From an uncultured Chitinophagaceae bacterium (GTDB lineage: Bacteria > Bacteroidota > Bacteroidia > Chitinophagales > Chitinophagaceae): a DNA stretch of 12,286 nt. Shown piece by piece: positions 1 through 6,456 of this stretch. The stretch's first letter is position 1. The number at the start of each line of letters is the position of its first letter. A program made the position numbers and the translations under genes. Location: NCBI GenBank assembly GCA_937900675.1, contig CALCEA010000061.1, forward strand, positions 1 through 12,286, in the 5' to 3' direction. Under the pieces are notes generated by a model that was not told where the DNA came from, made no database searches, and worked only from the letters and a program-made list of their open reading frames with translations.

Positions 1-1202
1 CTAATAGGATAAGCGTATCTTCTAAAATTTAATTTCTCTCTTTCATCCCAATGTTCATCTACATATTTTTTTGTTACAATTCTTTGTGCTCTTTCTTCTC
101 CCTTAAACAATAAAGTATTTTTTGGTAAATCATATTTTGCATAAATACCATAACCTGAAATTGAATTTCCTTTTATTGTAAATAACTTTTGCTTTCTTTG
201 ATGTCGAGCCATTCCTTCAATAATAATTCTTTCCAAGAATCCTCTTTTACCTACACCGTCATGCATTAAAATATAATCTGCAGAACCCTCGTATCCTTCA
301 GCGTAAAATACAGAACAAGTAAAATTAATTTCTAAGAAAAATATTTCTCCTTTATTATTCATTCTAAAATCCATTCTTGCATAACCTACACCATTAAAAG
401 AAAGGAACACTTGTTCTGCAATAGACTTTAATTGGTTGGCTAATTCAAGATCATCAACGCCAATATTCGCATTAGGATGTAACTCTGATGTTTTTAATGC
501 ATAGGTTTTAAATGCAAATCCTTCTGGAAAAATATATTCAACTGGTTTAAAGCTTGTACAAGTTCTTCCATCGGCATTACTGCAAACCAAAACGGTAAAT
601 TCTCTTCCATCTATATATTCTTCCACCAATGCGCTACCAAATTCATCTACAATTGATTTTACTTTTTTTTGTAGGTCCTCTAAATTATTGGCCTTAGAAG
701 CATCATCAACACCCAAACTATCTCCTGCTTTGGCAGGCTTTACAAATAATGGAAATTGTAAATTTCCCGGCAGTGTATCTATTTCTTCATAAGATTCAAT
801 CACCGCATGGGCCGGCGTCTTAACAGATTCGCAAAAAGCCAAATATTTCATGATGGCCTTAGTAGGATCGTATAAGTTAGCACTAGGTCCAGTGTAAGGA
901 AGTTCTAATAAATCCAAACTAGTAATCACATCAATGGAAGGAACTTTCCATTCTAAATATCCTTCACATAGATTGACATATATATCGTAGTTTTTTTCTT
1001 TAAGCTGTTTGAGTTGTTGGTAAGTACTTAATTTATTTAAAAAGATATGATCAATAGTTGCCTCCGGCATGATCACAGATAAATCTCTTTTAGGATCGTA
1101 GTATTGATAATCTACTCCAGAAGTGGAATAATCTGGTTGTAAGACAGCAATTTTTAATTTGGCAAAACTTTCAGGATGGTTTAATTGAGGGAGGCTTAGC
1201 AT
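1..1202 (-). CDS. D-Ala-D-Ala-ligase-like ATP-grasp protein fused to a C-terminal SET methyltransferase domain (3' end outside window)
   Basis: Four hundred codons can be read from an ATG at 1202-1200 to the left edge without a stop, so the gene is partial. Residues about 16-310 form a D-Ala-D-Ala-ligase-type ATP-grasp fold. Visible are LKIAVL (16-21), NLCEG (77-81), the ATP-binding FVKPAKAGDSLGV with Lys155, an EEYIDGREFTV segment, Asp278, and the metal-binding LEIN (Glu291, Asn293). After a basic linker, a SET domain begins near residue 340: SISGYGIYAKYDL with the SAM-site GYG at 350-352, then a KGEE segment. The later SET motifs lie beyond the window. No signal peptide, so probably cytoplasmic. 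It starts three bases after the stop of the paralogous ATP-grasp gene, implying one operon and likely translational coupling. Family knowledge: ATP-grasp ligases form amide bonds via acyl-phosphates and SET domains methylate lysines. The actual substrates are unknown. Confidence 0.85.
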   Translation of the reverse strand, partial: MLSLPQLNHPESFAKLKIAVLQPDYSTSGVDYQYYDPKRDLSVIMPEATIDHIFLNKLSTYQQLKQLKEKNYDIYVNLCEGYLEWKVPSIDVITSLDLLELPYTGPSANLYDPTKAIMKYLAFCESVKTPAHAVIESYEEIDTLPGNLQFPLFVKPAKAGDSLGVDDASKANNLEDLQKKVKSIVDEFGSALVEEYIDGREFTVLVCSNADGRTCTSFKPVEYIFPEGFAFKTYALKTSELHPNANIGVDDLELANQLKSIAEQVFLSFNGVGYARMDFRMNNKGEIFFLEINFTCSVFYAEGYEGSADYILMHDGVGKRGFLERIIIEGMARHQRKQKLFTIKGNSISGYGIYAKYDLPKNTLLFKGEERAQRIVTKKYVDEHWDEREKLNFRRYAYPI

Positions 1203-1205
1203 AGC

Positions 1206-2327
1206 TTAATTTTTTCTTCTTCTTGCGAATGCATCATTAATAATATGTATGATTAATTCGGTAAAGCTTTGATTAGCGTATTTTAAAATGGCGCCAATAG
1301 AAGTAAAGTTTTCATCTTCGCTAATTCCACATTGTGCATTCACTTCCAATACATGTGGCTGTCCTGTATGCTTATCTACTCTTACATCAACTCTTGTATA
1401 ACCAGTTCCATTGACTGCTGCATATGCTTCCCATGAAACTTTTTGAATATCCATTTGAATCGCAGGGTCGCCTAATTGATATTCGTAAAAATTTTCTTCT
1501 GATGGCATGGGACTTTCTTCTTCATAAATTTCCCATAGTCTATCAAAGGATAAAAACTTTTCTTGTTCAGGTAAAGAGGCGTGAAATACTCTTTCCACTG
1601 GAGGATAAATTTTGGCAAATTCTGGTTGATGATGAGAGCCCACAATCATCACAGTATACTCTGGGCCTTCAATAAAAGACTCTGCGATAATACCATCGGA
1701 TGCTAAATTCCATCCTCTATATCCTTCAAACATTTTATCTAATTGTGAACTTAATGCAGTGCTATCATTTACAACATTTTTAATACCCACACCCAAACTT
1801 CCGCCAGATACTGCTGGTTTAACAATTAAAGGATTACCCAATGTTTGTAATACTTCTTCAGCGTTATAATTTTTATCTTTTATAGCCGCCCACTTAGGCG
1901 TTGGAACACCAGCTTCATCAAAAGCTTTTTTCATGGGTATTTTAGAAGTAGTGATTTCATAGAAATCATCAGTAGCCCCTGTGTAAATAATTTTTCTAGC
2001 TTCCAAAGCTTTGATTACAGAAACACCAGGCGCACCATTGATTTCATCTCCATCACAAAGATTTAACACAATAGGGAAAATGATTCCCTTATCTCTTTCA
2101 CCAGCAATTTCTTGAATAATTTTTTTATAGTCTTCTAAAGTAACAGGTTGCCATTTCCATGAAATTTCTAATTCGCTAAAAACTCTTGTATATTCTTCTA
2201 TACTCTGACTAAAATCATAGTAATAAGCCAAATTGGGATCTGGATTATTTATGGAAGGTGCCAATACCCAAACTTTCAAATGTCCAATGGGAACAAAAGG
2301 ATAAAATAAATGACGAAGATCGCTCAA
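1206..2327 (-). CDS. D-Ala-D-Ala-ligase-like ATP-grasp ligase, stand-alone paralogue
   Basis: A 373-residue ATP-grasp enzyme of the D-Ala-D-Ala ligase type, expected to activate a carboxylate with ATP and join it to an amine. Visible are LKVWVLAP (17-24), NLCDG (89-93), LIVKPAVSGGSLGV with Lys170 and the glycine-rich loop at 175-180, AESFIEGPEYTV (215-226), and probable metal ligands Asp314, Glu328 and Asn330 in RVDVRVD and LEVN. The start is TTG: the frame is open back to a stop at 2387-2385 but has no ATG before residue 132. TTG leaves 16 residues before LKV, matching the 15 before LKI in the downstream paralogue, so I accept it. Dedicated Ddl enzymes are usually around 300-370 residues. 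The region before Asp314 is longer and more acidic than in the paralogue, suggesting a different acceptor. No signal peptide. The gene is first in a two-gene operon. It could be a true Ddl, but two divergent copies side by side make that less likely. Confidence 0.88.
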   Translation of the reverse strand: MSDLRHLFYPFVPIGHLKVWVLAPSINNPDPNLAYYYDFSQSIEEYTRVFSELEISWKWQPVTLEDYKKIIQEIAGERDKGIIFPIVLNLCDGDEINGAPGVSVIKALEARKIIYTGATDDFYEITTSKIPMKKAFDEAGVPTPKWAAIKDKNYNAEEVLQTLGNPLIVKPAVSGGSLGVGIKNVVNDSTALSSQLDKMFEGYRGWNLASDGIIAESFIEGPEYTVMIVGSHHQPEFAKIYPPVERVFHASLPEQEKFLSFDRLWEIYEEESPMPSEENFYEYQLGDPAIQMDIQKVSWEAYAAVNGTGYTRVDVRVDKHTGQPHVLEVNAQCGISEDENFTSIGAILKYANQSFTELIIHIINDAFARRRKN

Positions 2328-2521
2328 TGCAGTTTGATAGGGGTTGGTTATAGTTGCTATGAAGTTATAAAATATATTATGAATTCATTCTATTAATAGA
2401 CCCTATTTTATTAGGGGGCAAACAACTTATTTTATACCTCCATTGATATAAAAAAAGGATCCATCGCTCTAGTATTGACTATCCAATCGTTGCTTTACTA
2501 TTTACTAGATAAATAAGCTAT
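2328..2521. promoter_or_regulatory. Divergent intergenic region between the ATP-grasp operon and the response regulator gene
   Basis: These 194 bases must hold the promoters of both flanking transcription units. A small inverted repeat, CCCTA (2401-2405) and TAGGG (2412-2416), has a six-base AT loop. On the minus strand TATATTTT (2376-2369) matches the Bacteroidota -7 consensus TAnnTTTG at all but the last base, about 42 bases before the TTG start. I found no convincing -33 partner and no clean TAnnTTTG for the plus-strand gene. No Shine-Dalgarno sequence is evident before either start. Assignment as regulatory DNA follows from position rather than from strong motifs. Confidence 0.4.
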
Positions 2522-3226
2522 ATGTATCAACATGTTATTATTTGCGATCAGCAACAATTATACGCTTTAGGCAGTTATAGTATCTTAAGAGAACAATCTA
2601 TGTTTGAGACCTATTGTATGATACAAGACCTCAAAGAGATTGGTTACTGGGCCTCCCAATATCCCCAGAGTTTATTGATTATTGATAGCGCTTTGTTGAA
2701 TTTCAACGATGAGGCAAGTTTATTATATTTTAAATCCCTTCAGGATGATCACCCAGTTATGGTGATTATCAATGACGAAGATGATCTGCAATTATTTAAG
2801 TTGATTGATGCTGGGGTTTCAGTTATGGTTACCAGAAATGTTTCAGAGCAAGCTTATTTAAAGGCAATGGATATGGCGTTTAAGCATAAAATTTTCTTCT
2901 GTGATCAATTGGCCAATAGAGTATATAACCTTGTTTATCAAGTAGATAAGATTAAACAAATAGAGGAAGTGTATGCTTTAGACCCTTACGATAAATATAT
3001 ATTAATAAGGGTTTGTGAAGAGGCATCAAGTAAGCAAATTGCTCAAGAGCTTTTTTGTAGCAAGCGAACGATAGAAGGGCACAGAACCAGGCTGATGCAA
3101 AAATTAGGCGTAACCAATGTGGCGGGCTTGGTGAAGATCGCGATGCTCACCAAGCTCTACCAGCATTATTTATCCAATCCAGGATTGTATGATGTTACGG
3201 CATGTCTTAAAACATCTTCTTTATAA
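2522..3226 (+). CDS. NarL/LuxR-type response regulator with degenerate receiver domain
   Basis: A 234-residue transcription regulator. Residues 1-120 resemble a receiver domain: VIICDQQQLYALG at the N terminus, LLIIDSALL with Asp55 at the phospho-acceptor position, and a later DAGVSVMV segment. The usual acidic pair is reduced to Asp9 followed by Gln, the conserved Ser/Thr after strand 4 appears to be Asn84, and no lysine sits at the usual strand-5 position (Thr104-Arg105 instead). Phosphorylation may therefore be weak or absent. Residues about 153-210 are a LuxR-type helix-turn-helix with SSKQIAQELFCSKRTIEGHR and KLGVTN, close to the family pattern. The 3' end overlaps the convergent acylase gene by 61 bases, so the tail after the HTH (residues about 215-234) is antisense to acylase codons. 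No histidine kinase gene is adjacent. It is divergent from the ATP-grasp/SET operon, making that operon a plausible but unproven target. Confidence 0.9.
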   Translation: MYQHVIICDQQQLYALGSYSILREQSMFETYCMIQDLKEIGYWASQYPQSLLIIDSALLNFNDEASLLYFKSLQDDHPVMVIINDEDDLQLFKLIDAGVSVMVTRNVSEQAYLKAMDMAFKHKIFFCDQLANRVYNLVYQVDKIKQIEEVYALDPYDKYILIRVCEEASSKQIAQELFCSKRTIEGHRTRLMQKLGVTNVAGLVKIAMLTKLYQHYLSNPGLYDVTACLKTSSL

Positions 3227-5364
3227 AAGTGGATGGTTTTAAAATTACCATCAATATATTGTTGCGCTTGATCTGTAAAGTGAATATTATTGGCAAATCT
3301 AGATTGCCCACCAGTAATAATGGTTTTTGCTTCAACCTTCTTGCTAAAGCTTACGGCTGCAACAAAGCTATTGCCAGAGAAACCATATCTTTTTGAAGTG
3401 CCCTCCATTCTTTTACTTTCAAATGCAGGCAATTGCCCCCATTTAGAAGAAGTTTGAGCAACAGCGATACTTGCTTCTTGATCATTGAATTTACCCTCAG
3501 GCCCAACTCTTTGGTATCTATTGATTTCCCCCCATGGCAGTTCCCATTTTCCATATACTTTTTCTAATTGAGCTAAACTAGCATCCAATAGGGATAATTT
3601 TTTTTCATTGGGTACTTCATTAACCATGCGATGATATTTATCGATCAACTGAGTTCCTTCTTCTTCGGTAGAGGGTGGTGGTATTTGCGCAGCCCATTGT
3701 GTGGCCCATTCAATCGCAATGCTTGTTGCAATTGAATTTTTATCTGCGTTTTTATCCCAACTTGATAAATAATGAATCGCTTTTGATTGAATTGGAGTTA
3801 GCGTAATAGTTTTTGAGTACTCTAAAAAGGGTGGCAATAAAATATCAAAAGCACTTAAGTATTTATTGTAGCCTAATTGAATTAGTTCATCCAAACTAAG
3901 TTTATCTATTTTGCTTAATAGTCTTACTGCATTGATACCTCTCCCATTTTCACCATCAGGTGCCATATATGCAGGATAATTTGAAGCTTTGGGACTAAAC
4001 GCTCCCGCAACCGTGAAAGGAGTAGCATTGCAATTTTGTAACCATCCGTTGGAAGGATTAATACTAAATACGGTTTCTTCTAATGGATGAATGTCTTGCC
4101 AATCGGTTGCTTTTATACTTCCATCTACTGGTCTGGTATAATCGTAATTGGGATTTCTCTTTGGCATAAAATTACCGTGCCAGTATGCAATATTTCCTTG
4201 AGCATCTGCATACACCGTGTTATTGCTATTATTAGATAAAAGAGATAACGCTTTTTTATAATCGTCTATATTTTTTGATTTTGTTCTTATCCAGCATTCT
4301 ATCAAAGCATCTTTAGATCTATTGTTTTCTTGCAAGCTTAACCATTGATTGTTCTTGCTCGCCATAATAGGTCCATGATGAGTTGCAAAAGTTTCAAAAG
4401 ATTTTGTTTTCATCACACCATTGTCTACATATTTTAAAGTAATATTTCTAGACTTAATTTTTTTATCTTCTTTTTCGAACTCATAATATAATCCATCATT
4501 TGTACGCTTTATTTTTTCTTCATACACATCTGCTACATCTGCATAACTACTGGTGTGCATCCAGCCGCAATGTTCATTAAATCCCTGATAGATAAACATC
4601 TGTCCCCAAGTAACTGCACCATATACATTTAGTCCTTCTTCACTGTTCATATGCATTTCAGATCTAAAGTAAAAAGGCACATGCGGATTAATATACAATA
4701 ATGCATTACCATTCTTACTATGCTTAGGTGCAATGGCAAATCCATTAGATCCTTTCAGTGTAGATTCTTCCATCTCAAAAGGTAATTTTTTTTCAATCGC
4801 TGCAATTTCCTTAGCACTTGCTCCATAAAAATTTGCCACATCATTGGCGCGAATGCCTGCAGATCTGGTAGGTGATACGCTTCCATCGGTCCACATTAAA
4901 TGATACCATGGTTTAAATTGCTTTATAACCTTAGGTTGTACCTCGGGGTGTTTATTCAGATAGTAATTAATTCCATCAGCATGGGCAATCAATAATTGCT
5001 TTAACCATTCAGGGCTCGTATTGAAATCTTTTACTGCTTCTGCACTATCCTGAATTAACTGCATCATTAAATCATCATATAATTTTTTCGATCCCTCTAG
5101 TTCAGCTTGTCGCCCAAGCATCTCTAAAAAATTTTTCTCTATTTGAGGGAAGTTTTCTTCGCACTGCGCATACATCAATCCAAACACGGCATCAGCATCC
5201 GTTTTGCCATAGATATGCGGAATGCCCCACTCATCTCTAATAATTTTTGTTTGCTTAGCATGCTTTTCCCATCTCGCTTTTTCTGAGCTTGAGGGTCCTT
5301 GAGCAAAAACAGCATTTATAAAAATAAATGCTGTTAATACTGTGATCGATATTTTTTTATTCAT
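3166..5364 (-). CDS. Penicillin-acylase-family N-terminal nucleophile (Ntn) hydrolase, secreted
   Basis: A 732-residue precursor of the penicillin/acyl-homoserine-lactone/aculeacin acylase family, which hydrolyses amide bonds of acylated substrates. Residues 1-21 are a signal peptide ending AVFA before Gln, so the enzyme is probably periplasmic. The alpha-chain region contains IIRDEWGIPHIYG (41-53). The self-cleavage site is Gly205-Ser206 within KGSNGFAIAP, making Ser206 the predicted N-terminal nucleophile of the beta chain. INPHVP (225-230) and the GFNEHCGWMHT segment (261-271) follow as in relatives. Asn381 or Asn382 ahead of YADAQGNI probably supplies the oxyanion-hole asparagine. LQNCNATPF (442-450) is also family-typical. 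The length suits the family. It starts one base after the stop of the sugar-isomerase-like gene, so the two are co-transcribed. Substrate class (lactam, acyl-homoserine lactone, lipopeptide or other acyl amide) cannot be told from sequence. Confidence 0.93.
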   Translation of the reverse strand: MNKKISITVLTAFIFINAVFAQGPSSSEKARWEKHAKQTKIIRDEWGIPHIYGKTDADAVFGLMYAQCEENFPQIEKNFLEMLGRQAELEGSKKLYDDLMMQLIQDSAEAVKDFNTSPEWLKQLLIAHADGINYYLNKHPEVQPKVIKQFKPWYHLMWTDGSVSPTRSAGIRANDVANFYGASAKEIAAIEKKLPFEMEESTLKGSNGFAIAPKHSKNGNALLYINPHVPFYFRSEMHMNSEEGLNVYGAVTWGQMFIYQGFNEHCGWMHTSSYADVADVYEEKIKRTNDGLYYEFEKEDKKIKSRNITLKYVDNGVMKTKSFETFATHHGPIMASKNNQWLSLQENNRSKDALIECWIRTKSKNIDDYKKALSLLSNNSNNTVYADAQGNIAYWHGNFMPKRNPNYDYTRPVDGSIKATDWQDIHPLEETVFSINPSNGWLQNCNATPFTVAGAFSPKASNYPAYMAPDGENGRGINAVRLLSKIDKLSLDELIQLGYNKYLSAFDILLPPFLEYSKTITLTPIQSKAIHYLSSWDKNADKNSIATSIAIEWATQWAAQIPPPSTEEEGTQLIDKYHRMVNEVPNEKKLSLLDASLAQLEKVYGKWELPWGEINRYQRVGPEGKFNDQEASIAVAQTSSKWGQLPAFESKRMEGTSKRYGFSGNSFVAAVSFSKKVEAKTIITGGQSRFANNIHFTDQAQQYIDGNFKTIHFYKEDVLRHAVTSYNPGLDK

Positions 5365-5365
5365 A

Positions 5366-6292
5366 TTAAATATTCCAAGTTTTCATTCTTTCTAAATCAA
5401 TTTTCGCCGCTTCCAATGGTGTAAGGTTTTGATAAGACTCTTGTTCGATGATAAAATGATGTGCGCCACCAATCTCTTTTGCTAACATACTAACCGCTTT
5501 TGGATCTACCACTCCATCACCTAATGTTGTACTTTCATATCCGTCGTTCATTTCACCTTTCTCTACTTTGATCTCGTCTTTCACATGTAAAGAAGCAAAA
5601 CGGCCTGGATATTTTTTAATCCAATCTGCACCTCTTGCTCCAGCACCATACATATTTCCAAAATCCAATTGTTGCATTACTTTATCTGGATCTGTATGTT
5701 TTAAAATTAAATCATAGATGATTTCTCCATTCACTTTTTCAGTGAATTCAAAATTGTGATTATGATAACCAAATTTCATCCCATGTTTTTTACACAATTC
5801 GCCACATTTGTTAAATTGTTCCAATTGTGTCATTAACCCATCATATGAGCTTCTTGCTTTTTCATCCATCCAAGGGCTAATTACATATTCTTGTCCCATG
5901 ATGGCAGCATCTTCGACTGTTTTTTTCCAAACATCTGTAAAATCTTTCCTTGCAGCATCCCAATGGGTTGGGTTCATCACAGTATGACCACTAGGCATAT
6001 GTAATCCTAAACCATCTAATACTTTTTTAAATTCAGTTGCTTGATATCCGTAAAATTTTCCATTCACATAATTAGCATGCTCTACATGTTGATACCCCAT
6101 CTTTGATAATGCAGTCAAAGTAGCTAAAGGGTTTTTCATCATGTCTGCTCTTACAGAGTATAATTGTATGCCAATCAACATTTTCTTTTTGGCTACAATA
6201 TTTTCTTTAGACCATAATACTTTAGGTTGTAAGCTAACACCGGCAATAGCAATACCTACATTTTGAAGGAATTTTCTTCTTGAATTTTGCAT
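5366..6292 (-). CDS. Tat-exported sugar phosphate isomerase/epimerase-like TIM-barrel protein
   Basis: A 308-residue protein of the xylose-isomerase-like TIM-barrel superfamily. Its N terminus, MQNSRRKFLQ followed by a hydrophobic stretch to about residue 22, is a twin-arginine signal (Arg5-Arg6), implying export of a folded, probably metal-loaded protein. The barrel starts at IGIQLYSVR (40-48). Likely metal or active-site residues are in YHNHN (His177, His179), QLDFGN (Asp210), LHVKDE (His236) and IIEQE (Glu283), spaced as in sugar isomerases and epimerases of this superfamily. The ATG at 6292-6290 places the Tat motif correctly. It is first gene of an operon with the secreted acylase, one base apart. 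Both products are predicted extracytoplasmic, so they may act on the same periplasmic material. Despite the superfamily name, a phosphorylated sugar is an unlikely periplasmic substrate; the reaction is not assigned. Confidence 0.9.
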   Translation of the reverse strand: MQNSRRKFLQNVGIAIAGVSLQPKVLWSKENIVAKKKMLIGIQLYSVRADMMKNPLATLTALSKMGYQHVEHANYVNGKFYGYQATEFKKVLDGLGLHMPSGHTVMNPTHWDAARKDFTDVWKKTVEDAAIMGQEYVISPWMDEKARSSYDGLMTQLEQFNKCGELCKKHGMKFGYHNHNFEFTEKVNGEIIYDLILKHTDPDKVMQQLDFGNMYGAGARGADWIKKYPGRFASLHVKDEIKVEKGEMNDGYESTTLGDGVVDPKAVSMLAKEIGGAHHFIIEQESYQNLTPLEAAKIDLERMKTWNI

Positions 6293-6371
6293 AACAATCG
6301 TTTTGTTCTTTAAACTTACTAAATAATCATTAAACCAGACTTGAACAATAAGGTCTAATCTTTAGCCGTTC

Positions 6372-6408
6372 ATCCAAAAAATACTAGTTAACGCCTATAT
6401 TTTTGGAT
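6372..6408. repeat. Inverted repeat at the centre of the divergent promoter region
   Basis: Nine-base perfect arms ATCCAAAAA (6372-6380) and TTTTTGGAT (6400-6408) flank a 19-base spacer containing the palindrome GTTAAC (6387-6392). The dyad lies between the divergent isomerase/acylase operon and the outer-membrane protein/GLPGLI operon. It overlaps the candidate -7 element of the latter. An operator for a dimeric regulator or paired divergent promoters would both fit; an intrinsic terminator does not, because neither neighbour is transcribed towards it. Confidence 0.5.
6398..6405 (+). promoter_or_regulatory. Candidate Bacteroidota -7 promoter element (TAnnTTTG)
   Basis: TATTTTTG matches TAnnTTTG exactly and lies 51 bases before the ATG of the outer-membrane protein gene, which would give a 5' leader of roughly 45 bases. 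No clear TTG or TTTG -33 element is found about 19 bases upstream, where the sequence is A-rich, so support is partial. On the other strand the matching arm has TA and TTTG separated by three bases instead of two (6383-6375), a near-match facing the isomerase gene. Confidence 0.4.
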
Positions 6409-6456
6409 ATTAGCGTGCATCAAATTATATTTACGAAATAAATCGTATTAAACGAC

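Noticed and set aside
1424..1675. Plus-strand 83-codon frame inside the ATP-grasp gene
   Set aside because: It lies wholly antisense to a conserved ATP-grasp coding region and its translation shows no recognisable motif.
2401..2416. CCCTA/TAGGG hairpin as a terminator or riboswitch element
   Set aside because: Only five base pairs, no adjacent T-run, and it sits between divergent genes where a terminator is not expected.
2485..2515. Sigma-70-like TTGACT...TACTAT promoter before the regulator
   Set aside because: Spacing is too short, and this phylum normally uses TTG/TAnnTTTG promoters, so the resemblance is probably chance in AT-rich DNA.
3351..3554. Minus-strand 67-codon frame inside the acylase gene
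   Set aside because: Out-of-frame shadow of the acylase reading frame, with no independent signal or domain.
2522..5364. Quorum-sensing or quorum-quenching pair (LuxR-type regulator next to a possible AHL acylase)
   Set aside because: The regulator has a receiver-like N terminus, not an autoinducer-binding domain; no LuxI-type synthase is present, and the genes are convergent rather than co-transcribed.
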